Below are positions 32,901 to 36,183 of a stretch of DNA of 36,183 nt, one piece after another (position 1 is the stretch's first letter; each line of letters opens with the position of its first letter). The notes beneath the pieces are model-generated. The model made no database searches. It was not told the DNA's origin and saw only the letters and a program-made list of their open reading frames with translations. The translations under genes were made by a program, and so were the position numbers. Source of the stretch: Leptospiraceae bacterium (GTDB lineage: Bacteria > Spirochaetota > Leptospiria > Leptospirales > Leptospiraceae); contig JAGOHK010000028.1 in assembly GCA_017996175.1 (NCBI GenBank), positions 9,873 through 46,055 on the forward strand, written 5' to 3'.

Positions 32901-34340
32901 AGTGCCTCCCTCATTCAAAGTCGTTGCTCCTGAAAGAGAGATCGCCAATGTATCATTATCCGTAGTTGTAATCGTGCGTGTATTGGTAACAAGTCCTGTC
33001 CCACTTCCTGTTATAATAACAGATTCCGATCCAGCATTAATATCTTCTACTCCCGTAATCGTGACGTTTTGCACCACATTCCAATTTGCAGTTGTAAAAT
33101 TAAGAGAGGCAGTTCCTAGAGTTACGGAACTAGTAGTGTCCGAAACAAGGTTTACAGTTCGATTTGTCCCAGGATTTCCAGAAATAGCAATACCAATTGT
33201 AGCAGTGTTTCCTTCTGTGACAGTTGTACTTCCTGAAAACGAAATAGTAGTATCATTCTCGATTGTTACTAAGTTTTGTGTATTCGTTGTTATCCCCGAA
33301 GCAGCTGTAGTAATCTGTATCGACTCCGAACTCTGATTCGCATCTTCAACTCCAGCTAGTGTTACATTCTGCGGTGTTCCGTAATTTACTGAAGTAAATG
33401 TAAGTGTTGTGGAATTACTCCCATTAACCGTTACGGATGTAGAGTTACTAGAACTAATAGTTACCGCGACATCGGAAGAAGGTTGTTGTGTAAGGCTAAT
33501 ATTCATTATCCCAGAACTTCCCTCGGTAATACTAGAAGGTGTTGTTACAGAAAAATTCATTGTATCATTATCTATCGCCGTCATGGAAAACTGAACTGGA
33601 TTTAACTCGGTTGCGGCAAATGAGATAGTAACCGATTCAGAAATAATATTGGCATCTTGTGGGGCAGAAAGAATTACCGATTGATCGATTGTGCTATTTG
33701 CCGAAGTAAAAGTCAAAGTGGTAGATGTTCCGCCTGCTACCTGAATGGCAGGGTCATTACTTGTAATTGTAACTGTATAATTCTGTGTCACAACTCCAGT
33801 CAACTTCACACCTAGAGTTGACGTAGTTCCTTCCGTAAGACTACTAACTGTATTCGAAACACTAATAACGGGTAAGTCAGCTGTATTGTCTAACATAGAA
33901 ACAGAAAAATTTTGTTCTTCTAATCCACTTCCCGAAATCTTTAGATTGACTGTCTCTGAAACTTGGTTTGTGTCTTGAACCGCATAGAGCGCAAAAGTCT
34001 GATTAGACGTTGCATTGGCTGGAGTAAAAGTGAAGTCTTTCGTGGAAACACCATCTAATGTCAAGGCGGCATTATCAAGAGTTAGAGTAACAGTAAGATT
34101 TGTAGTAATGGCTTTCGATAGTTTTATCTGCACGTTTACACTTTGCCCTTCTGTAATCGCCGAGGGCTGACCTGTTAAAACAACTTTCAAAGCATCACTA
34201 CCCGAACTGTTGAAACTACTACTAATTACCCGTAGCGCTTCAAAAAGAAGTCCACCTACTCCATCTGTTGGATTGGAAAAATTGGCAACTGGTGCACAAC
34301 TTAATAATAACGACAATACATATAATTTAATTTTTTTCAT
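29955..34340 (-). CDS. Large surface lipoprotein: ten Calx-beta-like repeats plus two DUF1566 domains
   Basis: This exported 1461-residue protein has a signal peptide ending LLSC (Cys15 lipidated). Residues 50-1058 hold ten tandem repeats of about 100 residues, each with a TEG/NEGGTATI start, a middle LNFTTANWNTPQNVT block and an end like TGVEDANQTSETVTIT...ENDT. They resemble Calx-beta/immunoglobulin-like calcium-binding modules. Repeats 4, 6, 8 and 10 carry SGNPGTNRTVN; repeats 3, 5, 7 and 9 carry QPTSxFxVN. A linker (~1059-1180) follows, then two DUF1566/Lcl C-terminal domains (~1187-1323 and ~1328-1461), each with GLxWQxC, NW, TWRLPxxxEL and RCVSGP. The gene starts 25 bases after the caspase-like gene with an AAGGAG site, so the two form an operon. 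It is probably an adhesin or surface fibre. Confidence 0.88.
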   Translation of the reverse strand: MKKIKLYVLSLLLSCAPVANFSNPTDGVGGLLFEALRVISSSFNSSGSDALKVVLTGQPSAITEGQSVNVQIKLSKAITTNLTVTLTLDNAALTLDGVSTKDFTFTPANATSNQTFALYAVQDTNQVSETVNLKISGSGLEEQNFSVSMLDNTADLPVISVSNTVSSLTEGTTSTLGVKLTGVVTQNYTVTITSNDPAIQVAGGTSTTLTFTSANSTIDQSVILSAPQDANIISESVTISFAATELNPVQFSMTAIDNDTMNFSVTTPSSITEGSSGIMNISLTQQPSSDVAVTISSSNSTSVTVNGSNSTTLTFTSVNYGTPQNVTLAGVEDANQSSESIQITTAASGITTNTQNLVTIENDTTISFSGSTTVTEGNTATIGIAISGNPGTNRTVNLVSDTTSSVTLGTASLNFTTANWNVVQNVTITGVEDINAGSESVIITGSGTGLVTNTRTITTTDNDTLAISLSGATTLNEGGTATIGVVLTFQPSSTLMVNLASNNTSSVTIPASISFTTANWNTPQNVTITGEEDANETSETVTITASGSGVANQTRNITTIENDTKAIFGSTTSVTEGSTALLQVSLSGNPGTNRTVNLVSGNTTSLTLNTGTLNFTTANWNTPQNVTLTGVEDLNAASETVTITSTGTGLVSSTKNVDTVENDTMTIQLSGATTVNEGSTSTINVTLSNQPTSDFIVNVVSGDTNSVSVSPASLTFTSGNYTTPQSITVTGVEDANQTSEVITTTFSASGVSNVTRNISTIENDTRAVFTGATSVNEGGTATIFVALSGDPGTSRTVSLSSNLTSSLTLATSSLNFTTANWSSPQSVTINGVEDLNAAADSVTITGSGTGLANATQTIATVDNDTMTIQLSGSTTSVNEGGTATIGMALSNQPTSTFTVNLSSSNTSSVAVSPSSLTFDSGNYTTVQNVTLTGVEDANQTSETVTITASGSGVSNQTRDVTTVENDTTISFGTPSGYEGSSVTVAITLSGNPGTSRTVNFSSNNNPPTISPSSMNFTTGDYNTPQTLTLTGLLDSNTSTIITASGTGLVTNTSSVITNKYNIGGTVSGLIGTVVLQNYNSDDLTLSANGSFTFNTPRSIYSATVKTYPANQICVVSNGVGSAITNITNVIVSCSSITYALGGSAIGVLKTGQEKCYEADGDGVTQAVTCTATHLGQDAQQSKTISRSYSVNGDGTVTDNVTGLVWQRCTRGQNNDSTCSGNATTSNWSTTGSYCTSLNLASKTWRLPTLKELSTMVDFRSSQPPVDPVIFPGLISNSFSAYASSNSYSLDTSNAFFLLLDDGTNLSTSYRSKTDTSFLVRCVSGPSAVSLSFTDNNNGTITESTNGLIWQKCPYGQNTTTCSGSVIGLNWTNAINYCNNLSLSAKTWRLPNVNELVSILDHSMTPAVPSVFVETQYFLWSSTTKHARINEAFYIHAYNGFITNTSKATDNGSMATRCVSGP
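31167..34193 (-). repeat. Ten tandem ~300-bp coding repeats
   Basis: This is the DNA encoding the ten Calx-beta-like modules, read on the minus strand. Repeats 4 to 9 are the most alike (100-102 codons each). Repeats 1 to 3 (104-107 codons) and 10 (91 codons) are more diverged, as expected if the array grew from the inside. The alternating A/B pattern implies a ~600-bp two-repeat unit was duplicated. Confidence 0.85.
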
Positions 34341-34365
34341 AAACGTCTCCTTGTTTATTCACAGA

Positions 34366-36018
34366 TCAAAATTCGAAGTTAAATTTTACTGTCCCGCGTG
34401 ACTCTATAGCACCCGTATGAATTCCATTTGGCATAGGAACAAATTCTTTTCTAAAATCAAAACTGATTACTTCTTTTGGCTTTTCTTGTTTTGTAAGAAC
34501 ACTCGCATCGAACATATTCCAAAGCCATGCTCCGACTAATAGAAAGTATGCGGTTTGTACGCTGCTTTGTGCATTCTCTAACTCTGCTCTCTTACTCTGA
34601 ACATTCATATAAGTAGGTAAAAAAATTCCATCTCCAGGTACAGCAAATGAGCTGTTATACTCGGACTGGGCTGAATTAAATTTTGTGTAAGACTGGAAAA
34701 AATACCCAAATATTCCAACCCAAGCTACAGAGTATATAATCCCCTTCTCTTTTGAACCTGCATAGTATTGCCCCCAGCCAGGAAAAAGTGCTGACCTCCA
34801 AACAAAAGGAATTTTACTTTCTGTTTTATTATAATCATTTTGTTCTACTAAACTTTTTTCTCTTATACCGCGAACTGTTATAGGAAGATCACCATATTTT
34901 TCTTTGTAGTATTTTACATAAGGCTTTTGTTGTTTGTTATTTGCGAGTGACCAATCGTTTACTCCTTTCTGGACGTATTCTTCCAATTCCAAGAAGGAGA
35001 CAATTCCATCACCGTTTACATCTGCTTTACCTTCTAGCGCATAAGCAAGATATTTCGTGAAAACTCCGAAATCACTTTTGGGATCTTCAAAACTATAATA
35101 CCCTGACTTGGTAGAAAAAAAAGTTGCTGCTACCTCTGCGTTCTCAAATTTTTCAGCCTGCAAACCTTCTTTCATTGCTCCTTTAGTAGAAGAAATTGTT
35201 TCTCGACATGCATCGAGTAAAAGTAAAGATTTTTTAATTCCTTTTTGATTTAATTTTGAAACTAATTGGTTTACGGAAACAGAAGTATAAAAAGGTTTTT
35301 CAGCAACAGTATCTACTGAGAGCACATACCCATTACCCTCTGGATCTGCAATCCCATGTCCGGAAAAGAAAAAAAGAATCATATCTTCTGGTTTTGCATA
35401 AGCAAGCACATTATCGAGTTTTTCCTCAATATTAATTCTAGTTGGATACAATGGATCCTTGGCATCCAGATCATCAGTCATCACGAAAACTTTTTCAAAC
35501 TCTCCCTGCTCCTTTAAAATCTGTCCCATTACCTTTGCGTCATTTCGTGCTTTGCTTAATTTTCCAATTGCAATATCGTTATAATGATTTACTCCAATCA
35601 CAATCGCCCAACGTTTCATATCATCTGGGTCATCAGGTTTTAATAACATTCCTTTCCGTTTTGGATTCGGAGCTTGATTGGGAGTAATCGTTATTATCTC
35701 CGTATTAGAGTCTTTGGGAGCTTCTTTGGATGGATCAGATACCGTTTTAGATTCAGTAATTTCTTTCTTTTCCAAAATATCCTTAGCTTCTTTTTCCTCT
35801 GGGATTTGAGGTAAATCAATGTTTTCCTTAGATTTGGGGATTTCTTTGGCTTCAATATTCTTTTTTTCAAGATCAGAAGGAGCGGAAGGCTTTTTTAAAA
35901 CTTCTGTATTTTTTCCTTTTCGAAAAGAATTATCCTTCTTAGGTCTTTTCTTTTCGGCACCCAAAGAATTAAGAAACAACAGGAAGAGGCATAAATGCAA
36001 TATTGACAACACTTTCAT
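34366..36018 (-). CDS. Exported caspase-like (peptidase C14) protein with EF-hand loop and DUF5683 tail
   Basis: This is a 550-residue protein. A Sec signal peptide (~1-20) is followed by a Lys/Glu/Pro-rich linker to ~125. The caspase-like domain (~134-330) starts RWAIVIGVNHYND. It has the catalytic His221 in FFFSGHGIAD and Cys271 in LLLLDACRE, so the dyad is intact. Directly after it, DVNGDGIVSFLE (333-344) is a canonical 12-residue EF-hand calcium loop. Residues ~405-505 look like a DUF5683 domain (WRSALFPGWGQYYAGSKEKGIIY, two membrane-type segments). The protein ends in Phe (VKFNFEF). Bacterial members (orthocaspases) usually cut after Arg or Lys. The next gene, 25 bases on, encodes a huge lipoprotein with calcium-binding-type repeats, which could be its substrate or partner. 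Confidence 0.87.
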   Translation of the reverse strand: MKVLSILHLCLFLLFLNSLGAEKKRPKKDNSFRKGKNTEVLKKPSAPSDLEKKNIEAKEIPKSKENIDLPQIPEEKEAKDILEKKEITESKTVSDPSKEAPKDSNTEIITITPNQAPNPKRKGMLLKPDDPDDMKRWAIVIGVNHYNDIAIGKLSKARNDAKVMGQILKEQGEFEKVFVMTDDLDAKDPLYPTRINIEEKLDNVLAYAKPEDMILFFFSGHGIADPEGNGYVLSVDTVAEKPFYTSVSVNQLVSKLNQKGIKKSLLLLDACRETISSTKGAMKEGLQAEKFENAEVAATFFSTKSGYYSFEDPKSDFGVFTKYLAYALEGKADVNGDGIVSFLELEEYVQKGVNDWSLANNKQQKPYVKYYKEKYGDLPITVRGIREKSLVEQNDYNKTESKIPFVWRSALFPGWGQYYAGSKEKGIIYSVAWVGIFGYFFQSYTKFNSAQSEYNSSFAVPGDGIFLPTYMNVQSKRAELENAQSSVQTAYFLLVGAWLWNMFDASVLTKQEKPKEVISFDFRKEFVPMPNGIHTGAIESRGTVKFNFEF

Positions 36019-36102
36019 GCATCCATTCTTACCATACTCTTTTCAATCCGTCTATCGGGCTGTGTAAAAGCATAAAAGTTGTACCCAAAAAAAGGGCTAA
36101 AA

Positions 36103-36131
36103 CTAAATTATCCAAAATATGGATAATTTAG
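36103..36131. promoter_or_regulatory. 11-bp perfect inverted repeat spanning a start codon
   Basis: CTAAATTATCC (36103-36113) and GGATAATTTAG (36121-36131) are exact reverse complements around a 7-base AAAATAT centre. The ATG of the rightmost gene (36119-36121) lies at the loop/arm border. As DNA it looks like an operator; as RNA the hairpin would hide the start codon. Confidence 0.6.
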
Positions 36132-36183
36132 AATTAGAGTCATCAGATACAGAAAAGAAGAAACCAAGACATAATAAGGTTAC
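36119..36183 (+). CDS. Start of an unidentified gene, cut by the window edge
   Basis: The frame opens at ATG 36119 and stays open to the end of the window (21 codons). It reads MDNLELESSDTEKKKPRHNK, a charged start with no signal peptide. A KKKPRHNK-type beginning is seen in some small regulators, but too little is present to assign a family. There is no good ribosome binding site at normal distance (AAAGGG is ~24 bases upstream). The start codon is inside an 11-bp inverted repeat. It is divergent from the caspase-like gene. Confidence 0.4.
   Translation, partial: MDNLELESSDTEKKKPRHNKV

Noticed and set aside
31681..33336. Long open frames on the plus strand (31681-32133, 32416-32685, 32902-33336) inside the big lipoprotein gene.
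   Set aside because: They are antisense to the Calx-beta-like repeats and resemble one another only because the repeats do. They are Val/Pro/Ser-rich, with no signal or domain.

Overview
The window is AT-rich bacterial chromosome, most likely from a spirochaete of the order Leptospirales. This rests on several lipoproteins with permissive spirochaetal lipoboxes (LFTC, ILNC, FAGC, LLSC), two large TonB-dependent receptors, an O-antigen ligase, a large beta-repeat lipoprotein ending in DUF1566/Lcl domains, and frequent TTG starts. The species cannot be named from sequence alone. No rRNA, tRNA, CRISPR array, transposase or prophage gene was seen.

Bases 1-3.4 kb (+): a tightly overlapping operon with a pyridine-nucleotide salvage pair (PnuC transporter and bifunctional NadR), then HMG-CoA lyase and a TIGR02757 protein whose C-terminus carries an endonuclease III-like cysteine pattern. 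Bases 3.35-8.8 kb (-): an overlapping operon running from a class III adenylate cyclase (SRPBCC and zinc-ribbon fused) through a small Cys-rich lipoprotein and a TonB-dependent receptor to an 8-Cys lipoprotein. A STAS anti-sigma-factor antagonist is divergent from the cyclase. Bases 9.3-13.05 kb (-): UppP, a SurA-N-like lipoprotein and an O-antigen ligase, all envelope-related. Bases 13.1-18.1 kb (+): a six-gene chain (family 2 glycosyltransferase, FliG-M-like protein, oligopeptide-type ABC ATPase, vWA/FHA membrane protein, SET methyltransferase, CDP-alcohol phosphatidyltransferase). Bases 18.1-24 kb: an enlarged LptF/LptG permease (-), four membrane proteins (+) ending in a DUF2157/GDYXXLXY pair, and a lone MlaD-type MCE protein (-). 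Bases 24.1-27.7 kb: a second TonB-dependent receptor with an unusual N-terminal periplasmic domain (-), divergent from a DUF1858-rhodanese protein (+).

Bases 27.7-30 kb are an accessory patch: a PIN toxin/antitoxin pair and a HEPN/MNT pair. They sit among repeated GATTAGG/CCTAATC heptamers, a 12-bp perfect inverted repeat bracketing the HEPN/MNT pair, and two diverged copies of a ~160-bp sequence. Each copy includes the last codons and downstream flank of a DUF1566 gene. This looks like a hotspot where toxin-antitoxin modules were inserted or recombined at DUF1566 gene tails.

Bases 29.95-36.02 kb (-): a probable two-gene operon. First is a secreted or envelope caspase-like (C14) protease with an intact His/Cys dyad, a canonical EF-hand loop and a DUF5683 tail. 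Second is a 1461-residue lipoprotein with ten Calx-beta-like repeats in an alternating two-type order and two DUF1566 domains. This pair is the strongest candidate in the window for an uncharacterised surface system. A partial gene begins at the right edge with its start codon inside an 11-bp inverted repeat.
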